A DNA stretch of 64,000 nt from Parageobacillus sp. KH3-4. GTDB lineage: Bacteria > Bacillota > Bacilli > Bacillales > Anoxybacillaceae. The notes beneath the pieces were generated by a model. It was given only the letters and a program-made list of their open reading frames with translations, was not told the DNA's origin and did no database searches. Each line of letters starts with the position of its first letter. Positions within the stretch are counted from its first letter, which is position 1. The stretch covers positions 1,584,001 through 1,648,000 of the forward strand of contig NZ_AP025627.1 in assembly GCF_022846435.1 (NCBI RefSeq), read 5' to 3'. Made by a program: the position numbers and the translations under genes. Below are positions 37,166 through 45,215 of this stretch, in pieces.

Positions 37166-37306
37166 ATGCCATATGGTTACTACGGCTGGGGCGGCTATGG
37201 CTGGGGTGGCTACGGCTGGGGCGGTGGCTACGGTTATGGCCATGGTTTTGTGCTTATCGTCGTCTTGTTCATCTTGCTCATTATTGTCGGAGCAACATGG
37301 TGCTAA
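37166..37306 (+). CDS. YjcZ family protein with GYGWGG repeats, 46 aa
   Basis: 46 residues. The N-terminus repeats GGYGWGG three times (from [11 protein letters not shown]), followed by the helix [15 protein letters not shown], the same as in the preceding gene. The pair evidently arose by tandem duplication with repeat growth in this copy. AAGGAGGTGGG precedes the ATG. A likely spore-surface or forespore membrane component; exact role unknown. Confidence 0.85.
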   Translation: MPYGYYGWGGYGWGGYGWGGGYGYGHGFVLIVVLFILLIIVGATWC

Positions 37307-37330
37307 CGGTTCAATCGATAACAAACGATT

Positions 37331-37371
37331 ATTGGGAAGAAGCTAACCAACTGCTTCTTCCCAATTTTTTC
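37331..37371 (+). terminator. terminator of the YjcZ pair
   Basis: ATTGGGAAGAAGC (37331-37343) with GCTTCTTCCCAAT (37353-37365), then T-run. Confidence 0.9.
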
Positions 37372-37474
37372 GTTTTTAGAAAAAGGATTTTTCGCAATGA
37401 ACAATATGGCAGGACTAGCGATTTGTCTTTAGAGCATTATCCAGATGCGATGACGGAAGCATTTTAGTGAAAAG

Positions 37475-37591
37475 ATGGAAAATGAAGAGCTTTTAATGCT
37501 CATTAGTTATTCCTTATTGTCAAGATTGCATACAGACTTTGAAAAACGTGAACTGGAAAAAGAGAAAGTCATTTGGGAGCACGGAGAATAG
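37475..37591 (+). CDS. possible 38-aa acidic helical protein
   Basis: 38 codons opening MENEELLMLISYSLLSRLH and ending in a charged KRELEKEKVIWEHGE. Only a weak GTGAAAAG lies before the ATG. It may be a decayed remnant or a small regulator. Its character recalls small sporulation proteins, but no family fits well. Confidence 0.3.
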   Translation: MENEELLMLISYSLLSRLHTDFEKRELEKEKVIWEHGE

Positions 37592-37617
37592 ATAAAAAAT
37601 TGCCATTAAAAAACGAG

Positions 37618-37645
37618 AAAGAGGCTTTCGTACAGCCTCTTTTTT
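37618..37645. terminator. terminator upstream of the MATE gene end
   Basis: AAAGAGGCT (37618-37626) with AGCCTCTTT (37634-37642), T-run after and A-run before. It can serve the minus-strand MATE gene as well. Confidence 0.75.
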
Positions 37646-37724
37646 CGCGTAAACAAATCCGCTTTGTTCCCGCATTTGCCTTTCGCCATGCCATGAAGGC
37701 AACCGACGAAGAGTGCCGCCTTTT

Positions 37725-39083
37725 TCATTGGGAGGAAACTTGCCTGTAGCGGCACTGGATATAAAGGAGGCGGAAAAAGAGGAATACTGCTCCGGAAGCT
37801 AATCCGGCAATCAGCCCGATCCAATATCCAAACGCCCCGAAAGAAGTGAGATTGGCAAGCATATAGCCGAATGGCAACCCGATGCACCAATATGAAGCGA
37901 AAGCGGCCCAGAATGTAGCGTTGACATCCTTATATCCTCTAAGCGCTCCTTGGATTGGAGCTGCAACGGCGTCGGAAAACTGAAAGAAAATCGCATACAG
38001 CAAAAATTGCGCCGTCAACGATAACACCTCTTGTTCGTCCGTATAAATTTTGGCAATATCCCCGCGGAAAAAATAAAGCAAAAGCGAAGTCACAGTCGCT
38101 ATCGACACTGCCATTCCAATGCCGATAAAGCTGTATTGTTTCGCGTCTTTGTAACGATTCGCCCCAACTTCGAAACCAACGGCGATCGTTAATGCCATCG
38201 AGATGCTCAATGGGATCATATAAAGAAACGAAGCGAAATTCATCGCGCTTTGATGGGCGGCGATCGTCGTCGTATGAAACTCGCTCATCAACAATGTGAC
38301 GGCGGCGAAAATGCTCGTTTCAAAAAAAACGGCAAAACCGATCGGCAGCCCGATTTTTAATAGTTCTTTCCATGCGGCGAAAGAAGGGCGGTAAAAACGT
38401 TGAAACATGTTGAAACGCGCAAACCGCTGAAATCGGACGACGATGATGATGGCGATAAAACATGAATACCAATATGTGATTGCCGTTGCATAACCAGCAC
38501 CGACGCCGCCGAGTTTCGGAAAGCCCCATCTCCCATAAATGAGCAAGTAGTTAAACAAAATGTTAATAGGAAGTGCTGTTAATGTGATCCACATCGTGAT
38601 TTTCGTCTGCCCAAGCGCATCAATAAAACAGCGCAGCACGTAATAAAGAAACAACGGAATCATGCCGAATGCAAGGGCGATTAAATAGTCATGGGCGATG
38701 CGCTGCACTTTTGCTTCTAAATCCATGCCATTTAAAATCGGATTTAAGGCAGCGGCGCCGCCAGCGATGATGACTAGGGCGATGACAATCGCTAAATACA
38801 TCGCTTGGATGACCGCATGGGAAATTTGCTCGTATCGCTTTGCTCCGAGGTGATGCGCGACAATCGGTGTGAGAGCGAGCAAAATTCCGCTCGTTCCTGT
38901 AAAAATAGGAACCCACAAGTTCGAGCCAATGGCAACTCCGGCTAAATCGCTCGAACTGGCGTGCCCTGACATCGTGACATCAGCAAAGTTCATTGCGTAT
39001 TGGCCGACTTGAGTAATAAATACAGGCAGAAAAATATGAAGCAGCTGAATGATTTTCTCTTTTCGCGTCATCGTTTCTTTCAT
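37725..39083 (-). CDS. MATE family multidrug exporter
   Basis: 452 residues with twelve membrane helices in two similar halves, the MATE/NorM fold that exports drugs in exchange for Na+ or H+. Family marks include LPVFITQVGQYAMNFADVTM, with the helix I/II region, and PIQGALRGYKDVN in the second half. The start MKETMT at 39083 has an AGAGGCGG site; the longer reading from 39116 is unsupported. Substrates are unknown. Confidence 0.93.
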   Translation of the reverse strand: MKETMTRKEKIIQLLHIFLPVFITQVGQYAMNFADVTMSGHASSSDLAGVAIGSNLWVPIFTGTSGILLALTPIVAHHLGAKRYEQISHAVIQAMYLAIVIALVIIAGGAAALNPILNGMDLEAKVQRIAHDYLIALAFGMIPLFLYYVLRCFIDALGQTKITMWITLTALPINILFNYLLIYGRWGFPKLGGVGAGYATAITYWYSCFIAIIIVVRFQRFARFNMFQRFYRPSFAAWKELLKIGLPIGFAVFFETSIFAAVTLLMSEFHTTTIAAHQSAMNFASFLYMIPLSISMALTIAVGFEVGANRYKDAKQYSFIGIGMAVSIATVTSLLLYFFRGDIAKIYTDEQEVLSLTAQFLLYAIFFQFSDAVAAPIQGALRGYKDVNATFWAAFASYWCIGLPFGYMLANLTSFGAFGYWIGLIAGLASGAVFLFFRLLYIQCRYRQVSSQ

Positions 39084-39390
39084 TGAGACCGCCTCTTTTC
39101 TCAAAAATTGCGTCAATAATATAGATTACGAAAAAAATCAGAAAGAAACAATCATTTTATTTTACTATATCTAATCAAACATTGTGCTAAATGCAAAGTT
39201 ATGACGGTTGCCTGCTTTTTATACAATTTTTCCTTATGAAACAAACGAAAATATTTCATAAATCGAATACTATGGCAAAGCAAGAAAAGGAAGCCATTTT
39301 TTGAATTTATTAAACTATGTTCTAAATAACCAGCGAAAAAAGAAACACAATTGCCCGATTCTAGGATTAAAAACCAGACGCACTTCTTCC

Positions 39391-39683
39391 ACTTAGCATT
39401 TTGGCTTACGGCTCTTATTAATACGTTGTATACGTGACGGATTTGTTTATTAATCAAATCGCGAAACCGCACATGAAAGGTTTATATTTTGGTGCGATGG
39501 AGGTTGCCTCGATTGGGAATTCGTTCGGACCGGCATTGGGAGGATTTTTGATTTCCGTATTTGGGATTTCGAATGGGGTCGGTATATTCGGGCTTACTCG
39601 CGTTATTAAGCTTTTTAGGATTTCCTTTCCTTTTGTATGCGGCGCACTTATTAGAAAATGAAAAACGTTATATTCGGATATAA
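39391..39683 (+). pseudogene. C-terminal fragment of an MFS transporter
   Basis: Pieces of an MFS transporter end are readable in two frames. INQIAKPHMKGLYFGAMEVASIG and SFGPALGGFLISVFG are in one, then FLGFPFLLYAAHLLENEKR in another. So at least one frameshift is present, and the N-terminal three quarters are gone. No promoter or ribosome site. The intact gene probably lay between the MATE gene and the threonine dehydratase gene. Confidence 0.75.
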
Positions 39684-39764
39684 TTTTTTGTAGGCGAAAT
39701 ATTATTTTAATGTATAATGATCAATGGCGGCTTTTAAATGAACGATAGTTAGGTGATGAAGACG

Positions 39765-40973
39765 ATGTTAACATTGAATGATATTTTAGAAGCAAGGGAA
39801 AAAATGAAAAAGGTTGTTCATGAAACTCCGCTTGAGCATTCCCAAACGTTTACTAATCTTTCTGGGAATGAAGTATACATGAAGCTAGAAAATTTGCAAA
39901 AAACAGGATCGTTTAAAGTGCGTGGATCGTTCAATAAAATTATGTCATTGAGCGAAGCGGAACGAAAACGCGGAGTCATTGCTGCTTCAGCTGGAAACCA
40001 TGCCCAAGGAGTAGCTTATTCGAGCGGCATGATCGGCATCCCATGCACGATCGTCATGCCGAAAGGAGCGCCGTTAAGCAAAGTGGAAGCGACAAAAGGA
40101 TACGGAGCAGAAGTGATTTTACATGGCGATGTGTTTGACGAGTCGCTTGAGTACGCGTTCGAATTGCAGCGGCAGCGCGGCATGACGTTTGTCCATCCAT
40201 TTGATGATTTGGCGGTTATGTCAGGACAAGGAACGATTGGCTTAGAAATTATCGAGCAGCTTCCGGAAGTCGATGTGGTGCTATGCCCGGTTGGGGGCGG
40301 CGGACTGCTTGCCGGGTTGGCATTTACGTTAAAGCAGTTAAAGCCGTCGATTGAGATATATGGTGTCGAATCGTCTGCTTGTCCAGGAATGACGGCGGCG
40401 CTCCGCCATAAAAAACCGGTAATGGTTGCTTCTTCTGATACGATTGCCGATGGCATTGCAGTGAAAAAACCGGGAAACATTACGTATAGATATATTGAAA
40501 AATATGTCGACGGTGTTGTTTGCGTTGACGAAGCAGAAATTTCCCGAACGATGCTATATTTATTGGAACGTAACAAACTGTTGGTCGAAGGCTCTGCGGC
40601 GTGTCCGCTGGCGGCGTTGTTGTATCAAAAATTACCGTTTACCGGAAAAAAAGTCGTTGCCATTTTAAGCGGAGGCAATGTTGATGTCACTCTTATTTCG
40701 CGAATTATTGAACGCGGGCTCGTCGAATCTGGACGGTTTGTTACATTTACGACTGTCATTTCCGATAAACCTGGCCAGCTCAATAAGTTGTTGCGCATTA
40801 TCGCCGAACTGGAAGCAAACGTCATGTCGATCCACCATCAACGCATCGGTGCAAAAGTATTGCCGGGTCAAGCAGAAATTCATTTTTCGCTCGAAACAAA
40901 AAATCGAGAACATATTCATCAAATACATCAAGTACTACTGAAAGAAGGATATGACGTGGAGTTTTTCCAATAA
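39765..40973 (+). CDS. ilvA: threonine dehydratase with C-terminal ACT domain
   Basis: 402-residue PLP enzyme that turns threonine into 2-oxobutyrate for isoleucine synthesis or catabolism. The PLP lysine is in GSFKVRGS. The glycine-rich phosphate loop is PVGGGGLLAG. A single ACT-like domain (FTTVISDKPGQLNKLLRI) forms the C-terminus. One ACT rather than two, and about 400 residues, fits the Bacillus IlvA/TdcB type. ATG 39765 is chosen for AGGTGATGAAG; in-frame starts at 39753 and 39756 exist. Confidence 0.92.
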   Translation: MLTLNDILEAREKMKKVVHETPLEHSQTFTNLSGNEVYMKLENLQKTGSFKVRGSFNKIMSLSEAERKRGVIAASAGNHAQGVAYSSGMIGIPCTIVMPKGAPLSKVEATKGYGAEVILHGDVFDESLEYAFELQRQRGMTFVHPFDDLAVMSGQGTIGLEIIEQLPEVDVVLCPVGGGGLLAGLAFTLKQLKPSIEIYGVESSACPGMTAALRHKKPVMVASSDTIADGIAVKKPGNITYRYIEKYVDGVVCVDEAEISRTMLYLLERNKLLVEGSAACPLAALLYQKLPFTGKKVVAILSGGNVDVTLISRIIERGLVESGRFVTFTTVISDKPGQLNKLLRIIAELEANVMSIHHQRIGAKVLPGQAEIHFSLETKNREHIHQIHQVLLKEGYDVEFFQ

Positions 40974-40985
40974 ATATCGTTTCAG

Positions 40986-41013
40986 GGATGGCGCAAACTG
41001 CGCCATCCTATTT
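40986..41013. terminator. terminator between ilvA and the DUF6154-like gene
   Basis: GGATGGCGCA (40986-40995), loop AAC, TGCGCCATCC (40999-41008), then TATTTTG. Confidence 0.8.
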
Positions 41014-41018
41014 TGTTG

Positions 41019-41270
41019 TTAATGAATGTTTGCTATATTTCTCAGTTTTGTTTGTCCAATGCCATCCTGTGCCATTTTCGCTTTCAAACATTCGAGAATG
41101 TAAAGACCGACCATCCCTGTTAATTCTTCATTGCTCATTTCTTGAACGAACTGCAACAAATCATTTCGGTCGAGCTCTTCCAAAATCGACATCGTCATCA
41201 CTTCCGCATCTTCTTCGTCCCCTGTAAGCCGGTCCTTGTAATATTCATAAAGTTCATCAACAAATTTCAT
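41019..41270 (-). CDS. small acidic protein, DUF6154-like
   Basis: 83-residue acidic helical protein opening MKFVDELYEYYKDRLTGDEE, with LEELDRNDLLQFV and a MVGLYILECL segment. I associate this pattern with the DUF6154 family of Bacillaceae, function unknown, with moderate certainty. A TGGAGGAAAATCA site precedes the ATG. Confidence 0.7.
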   Translation of the reverse strand: MKFVDELYEYYKDRLTGDEEDAEVMTMSILEELDRNDLLQFVQEMSNEELTGMVGLYILECLKAKMAQDGIGQTKLRNIANIH

Positions 41271-41385
41271 TGATTTTCCTCCATCCATTTTGTTTATCTT
41301 CCGGTTTCCACAAAATACTGAATGATTTCCTATTTTTGGTTAAGTTAGTATAATAGCAAAAATATTAAGAAAGCGGGGGAGAGGG

Positions 41386-41818
41386 ATGATTCGTTGTCTA
41401 ACATGATATGATTATGACAAAATTTTACTATTTATACAACAAAATCCATCGTTTCATCTATTTTTATTATCGGCGACATCGAATCATTTAGATGCGATGC
41501 CGATTTTCAAGAAGCTTGGGGAGAATTGGATGAAGCAGGCAAGCTAAAAAGCGTGCTGCTTCGGTATTATCATTCTTATATTCCATATGTGCAAGGCGGT
41601 TTTGTTGTAGAAGGGTTTGCCGCGCTGATTTAGCAAATGAGGACGTCTTCTTTCATGCTTTCCGGTAAGTCGGCCATTGTTGAGCGGTTCGAACAATGGC
41701 TACCGCTAAGCAAAAAGCGCGCAATGTATTTCTGTAAATGCAACAGAAGGAATCCAGCACCATATAGAAATCAAGCAGGCTACGCTTTCGGTACATGGAC
41801 GATATATCGTTAAGAAAA
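41386..41818 (+). pseudogene. decayed GNAT acetyltransferase
   Basis: An ATG behind GGGGGAGAGG opens MIRCL and then hits a stop. The homologous text continues in shifted frames: YDKILLFIQQNPSFHLFLL, then DADFQEAWGELDEAGKLKSV, LLRYYHSYIPYVQGGFVVEG, and IEIKQATLSVHGRYIVK. Multiple frameshifts and at least one internal stop. The original was probably an N-acetyltransferase of about 250 residues. The ribosome site and possible promoter are still present. Confidence 0.75.
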
Positions 41819-41819
41819 G

Positions 41820-41854
41820 GGAGGGCTTACTGGCAAACGGAAAGTAAGCCCTCC
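41820..41854. terminator. hairpin after the GNAT pseudogene
   Basis: GGAGGGCTTACT (41820-41831) pairs perfectly with AGTAAGCCCTCC (41843-41854). The T-run is weak (TTCCC). Confidence 0.6.
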
Positions 41855-41864
41855 TTCCCATATA

Positions 41865-41999
41865 TTATTGCCCGTCCGCTCCGTTTGGCGTGACGCGGCG
41901 AATATGTTGGTCGCCTTTTTCTCTCATCGCCTTTGCCTTATCGTTAACAAGTTGTTTTTGGTTGACCAATGATGATGGAGTTTGCTTTTTGTTTGCCAT
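41865..41999 (-). CDS. small basic protein, 44 aa
   Basis: 44 codons on the minus strand behind GAGGTGATC, opening MANKKQTPSSLVNQKQ and ending RVTPNGADGQ. Hydrophilic, K/Q/N-rich. It follows the zinc-ribbon gene by five bases on the same strand, so the two form a unit. Family unknown. Confidence 0.65.
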   Translation of the reverse strand: MANKKQTPSSLVNQKQLVNDKAKAMREKGDQHIRRVTPNGADGQ

Positions 42000-42004
42000 A
42001 TGGA

Positions 42005-42253
42005 TCACCTCATTTGCGAAGCTTTTGCGCGTTGAATAAACATTTCAGCATCTTCAATGAGCCCGCATGTGCCACATTGGACGCGGTAGCTTGGGCCGCG
42101 ATACGGGAGATGGAACGGTTCTAACGTCTCGTTCGTATATTCTTGTTCAATTTCGCCTGTTTGTGGGTTGAGTTTTACTGCTTTTGGATGTTGCTCGATG
42201 AAATGGAAACGGGTTCGATTTGTTTTGCAGTTTGGGCATAACATCGGTTCCAA
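42005..42253 (-). CDS. zinc-ribbon protein, 82 aa, TTG start
   Basis: 82 residues with two CXXC pairs: CPNC near the start and CGTC toward the end, spaced to form a zinc ribbon, with a beta-rich middle. The TTG start at 42253 has a GGAGGTGG site six bases before it. An internal ATG (42244) has no site. Function unknown; nucleic acid or protein binding is possible. Confidence 0.7.
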   Translation of the reverse strand: MEPMLCPNCKTNRTRFHFIEQHPKAVKLNPQTGEIEQEYTNETLEPFHLPYRGPSYRVQCGTCGLIEDAEMFIQRAKASQMR

Positions 42254-42400
42254 AAGAAACCACCTCCATCTTTATAGTTTGGAAAAACAGCCATGATTAT
42301 GTATAAAATTGTAGAAGTTTATCTATGTGCCATAGAGGAATCGCATCTAAAGATAGCGAACATGTATGCAGTAGAGAAAATCAGAAAGGAGAGGAGCAAG

Positions 42401-43159
42401 ATGCAAAATGCGATTACATTGACTCATCGCGGCATGACGATGCGCGGGATGGAGCATATTCCGGAAAAAGCGCTTAGTGAAAAGGTACCAGCAGTTATTT
42501 TATTTCACGGATTTACCGGCACGAAGCTCGAGCCGCACCGCCTGTTTTTAAAAATATCGCGCGCGCTTGAGAAACGAGGAATCGCCAGCTTTCGTTTCGA
42601 CTTTTTAGGCAGCGGGGAAAGCGACGGCGATTTTGAAGAAATGACCGTATCGAAAGAAATCGACGAAGCGCATGCGATCTTGGATTTTGTAAAAAGAGAT
42701 GTGCGCATTGATCCGTCGCGCATTTACTTGCTTGGGCTGAGCATGGGCGGGCTCGTTGCCAGCGTCGTTGCCGGCGAAAGACCGAACGATGTCGCCAAAT
42801 TAATTCTTATGGCACCGGCGGGAAACATGTATGAACTGATTTCAGAGACGATTCGGCAAGAAAATATCGATGCGACCGCTCCTTATTTTGATTATGGTGG
42901 CAATTTGGTCGGTCGCGCGTTTTTGGAAGATTTACAAACAATCAACGTATTTGAAAAGGCCAAGCCGTACGACGGCCCTGTGCTGCTTATTCACGGGACG
43001 AAAGATGATATTGTGCCGCACCGCGTCAGCGATCTGTATAAGCAACAATGTTATGGCAGTCGCGCTGGCATCCATTTGATTGAAGGAGCCAACCATACAT
43101 TTGACGGACATTGCTGGGAAACGGAAGTCATTGAGACGATTCTCGAGTTTGTTTCCTAG
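42401..43159 (+). CDS. alpha/beta hydrolase (carboxylesterase type)
   Basis: 252-residue serine hydrolase. The oxyanion region is VILFHGFTGTKLEPH, the nucleophile elbow is GLSMGGL, the acid lies in HGTKDDIVPH and the catalytic histidine in EGANHTFD. It resembles feruloyl/cinnamoyl-type and Est1-like esterases. The ATG at 42401 has an AAGGAGAGGAGC site; the open frame from 42293 is not supported. The natural ester is unknown. Confidence 0.9.
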   Translation: MQNAITLTHRGMTMRGMEHIPEKALSEKVPAVILFHGFTGTKLEPHRLFLKISRALEKRGIASFRFDFLGSGESDGDFEEMTVSKEIDEAHAILDFVKRDVRIDPSRIYLLGLSMGGLVASVVAGERPNDVAKLILMAPAGNMYELISETIRQENIDATAPYFDYGGNLVGRAFLEDLQTINVFEKAKPYDGPVLLIHGTKDDIVPHRVSDLYKQQCYGSRAGIHLIEGANHTFDGHCWETEVIETILEFVS

Positions 43160-43236
43160 GGAGGAAGGTCGGGGAAAGATGTGCTGCGCAGCAAAACAGC
43201 GAAGCAATTAATAAAGTAAGAGAGGTATGCTAAAAA

Positions 43237-43723
43237 ATGTTTCCCATAGAAACAAAACGTATAGATCTTTCATTTTTCCATGAACCGTCTAGAAGCCGCA
43301 ATGGAAGGCAAGGAAACGTTGAAAAAGGCTTCTGGGTATGACGCTGCAGCAGAATGGCCAATTGTGATTATGTAGAATTTTTACCGTGGCTTTTGGAGCA
43401 ATGGAAGCAACATCCTGAACAATAAAAGTAGAGCTATCGTTCACAAAAGCGATCCATGATTATGGAGAAATCGGAGACAAAGGCGCGGTATCATTGAAAT
43501 TGGCTATGGGATTGTACCGGGGGATGAGGGAAAAGGATATGCGACCGAAGCGGCCATTACTTATGTACATTGGGGGCAGCAATGCCCGAAAGTGAACAAA
43601 GTCGTTGCTGAATGCGTCAACGCTGATACCGCCTCTAAACGCGAATTGAAAAAATCTGGGTTTTGACGAAAACGCGGAAACGACGGAATGCTTTTGGGAG
43701 ATGGAGGAAATTCCCTCCGCATA
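43237..43723 (+). pseudogene. decayed RimJ/RimL-type GNAT acetyltransferase
   Basis: Starts at ATG 43237 (MFPIETKRI) and breaks frame repeatedly. Readable parts are MNRLEAAMEGKETLKKAS, DYVEFLPWLLEQWKQHPEQ, IGYGIVPGDEGKGYATEAA and VVAECVNADTASKRELKKSG. The GKGYATEA segment is the acetyl-CoA binding loop. At least four frameshifts. No function can remain. Confidence 0.8.
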
Positions 43724-43740
43724 AAGCGGAGGGAATTTTA
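43708..43740. terminator. hairpin at the end of the GNAT pseudogene and azoreductase gene
   Basis: AAATTCCCTCCGC (43708-43720) with GCGGAGGGAATTT (43726-43738), 13 bp perfect, loop of five. It overlaps the last codon of the minus-strand flavoprotein gene. Confidence 0.75.
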
Positions 43741-44283
43741 TAACGAGCGAAAAAAAGCGTTCCAGTAATTCGCTTGACCGATTGCCCGTTTGTCGTGGAA
43801 AACGTCCCCAGGAGCATTTCCTTCTCCGATCACATAGCCGATGTATTCAAGGCCGATAAATTGGAAAATATACTGAAACTGTTGAATGAGCGGAAGACCT
43901 TTTATATACGGATTGTCACCGCCGCAAATCACGACAAAGCCTTTTTTCTTTTTCATTTCCTCTTTAAAAGAAAATCGTGTATCCCGCAAGCTTTGTGACC
44001 AGCGATCGATAAATTGTTTCATATGTCCGCTCATTCCATACCAATAGATGGGCGTCGCAAATATAAGAACATCATGCTGGCGAACGAGCTCAATCATTTG
44101 GTCATAATCGTCATCAACTTTCGTAAATCCTGCCGGATCATGACGTTTGTCAACAATCGGCTGAATCAAAAAGTCTCTTATATTGATGCGAGTGCAAGAA
44201 ACACCTTCTAAAATTATGTCTGTCAGCAGTTCGGTATTTCCGTTTTCTCTTGAGCTGCCGTTTAACACTAATATGTTTGCCAT
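43738..44283 (-). CDS. flavodoxin-fold NAD(P)H-dependent oxidoreductase
   Basis: 181-residue NADPH-dependent FMN reductase type. The FMN phosphate loop is LVLNGSSRENGNTELL at the start, and the ring-binding segment is ATPIYWYGMSGHMKQFIDRW. Such enzymes reduce quinones, azo compounds or flavins. The start MANIL at 44283 has AAAGGAA eight bases before it. It is divergent from the TetR gene. Substrate unknown. Confidence 0.88.
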   Translation of the reverse strand: MANILVLNGSSRENGNTELLTDIILEGVSCTRINIRDFLIQPIVDKRHDPAGFTKVDDDYDQMIELVRQHDVLIFATPIYWYGMSGHMKQFIDRWSQSLRDTRFSFKEEMKKKKGFVVICGGDNPYIKGLPLIQQFQYIFQFIGLEYIGYVIGEGNAPGDVFHDKRAIGQANYWNAFFRSL

Positions 44284-44328
44284 CGTATCGTTCCTTTCTT
44301 TTTCGTCATAATTGATGATAAACGATGG

Positions 44329-44358
44329 TTGACAATTCCGGCAACCATTCCGTATTTT
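44329..44358 (+). promoter_or_regulatory. predicted sigma-A promoter of the tetR gene
   Basis: TTGACA (44329-44334), 18 bases, TATTTT (44353-44358). A TATAAT lies slightly further on, but at too long a spacing. Confidence 0.5.
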
Positions 44359-44425
44359 ATAATTAAGCAAAAAATATTTTATTTTTCAGAAAATAATGGT
44401 AACATAAAAGCAAAGGAGATTTTTC

Positions 44426-45076
44426 ATGGCAGAAAAACCGCTAAAAGACCGAATTATTGACACTGCTCTTCACCTCTTTGAAAAATATGGGTATCACGGC
44501 GTGACCGTTGACCGCATTGTGACGGAAAGCGATACATCAAAAGGCGGCTTTTACCATAACTTTAAGTCAAAAGACGAGCTGCTTTATCACATTCATGACG
44601 TATTTATTACGTATGTCTTGAATAAGGCACAGGAAGCGTATGAAAATTACACAACTCCGACAGAGCGCTTATATGCCATTATCCAGTCGTTTGTTAAAGT
44701 GTTTCATTTATATAAGCCTCATATTACTGTTTTTTATCAGGAAAGCACGTATTTGAAGCCAGAATACTCGGAAAAGATCAACCGAAAACGTGACGAATTC
44801 AAACAAGTCATTTTTCGCGTCATCCGCGAGGGGATCGAAGCGGGGGAATTTCGTCCTGAACTATCCGTAGAAATTACTGGCATGTCGATTATCGGTATGG
44901 TCAACTGGACGTATAAATGGTATAACCCGGAAGGCCCGCTTTCGATCGAGCAAATTGCAAAATATTTTGCCGATTTTATTTTGCATGCCGTGCTGAGGGA
45001 AGAAATGAAGGAAAAACCGACCATTTCTCGATTTTTGCTTTCGCCTTTGTTTCATTCGTTTTCGGAGGAAAAATAA
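44426..45076 (+). CDS. TetR-family regulator of the yng operon
   Basis: 216-residue TetR protein. The helix-turn-helix is GYHGVTVDRIVTESDTSKGGFYHNFKSK-like, at residues 20-47. The C-terminal ligand domain likely senses an acyl-CoA, as in FadR and similar regulators, but the ligand is unknown. AAAGGAG precedes the ATG. Two palindromic sites lie between it and yngJ, and it is the natural candidate to bind them. Confidence 0.9.
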   Translation: MAEKPLKDRIIDTALHLFEKYGYHGVTVDRIVTESDTSKGGFYHNFKSKDELLYHIHDVFITYVLNKAQEAYENYTTPTERLYAIIQSFVKVFHLYKPHITVFYQESTYLKPEYSEKINRKRDEFKQVIFRVIREGIEAGEFRPELSVEITGMSIIGMVNWTYKWYNPEGPLSIEQIAKYFADFILHAVLREEMKEKPTISRFLLSPLFHSFSEEK

Positions 45077-45097
45077 TGTGTATATGTTTGTAAAGAA

Positions 45098-45179
45098 ACC
45101 AACTAGTCGGTCTAAATAGAAACAGAGATAGTTGACCTCTGTTTCTATTGCTAATGACGAAAACCGACTAGTCGGTTTT
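45098..45179 (+). promoter_or_regulatory. two TetR-type palindromes flanking a hairpin, upstream of yngJ
   Basis: Site 2 (45160-45179) is a perfect 20-bp palindrome AAAACCGACTAGTCGGTTTT. Site 1 (45098-45111) is ACCAACTAGTCGGT, the same core with one mismatch. Between them AATAGAAACAGAG (45115-45127) pairs with CTCTGTTTCTATT (45137-45149), which may terminate the tetR transcript. Repression of yngJ-E by the adjacent TetR protein is inferred. Confidence 0.8.
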
Positions 45180-45215
45180 AATTAAGATAAATATAAATCT
45201 AATGGGGGAGAGAGA

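Noticed and set aside
39152-39472. 106-codon minus-strand frame
   Set aside because: No family, no ribosome site, AT-rich intergenic DNA.
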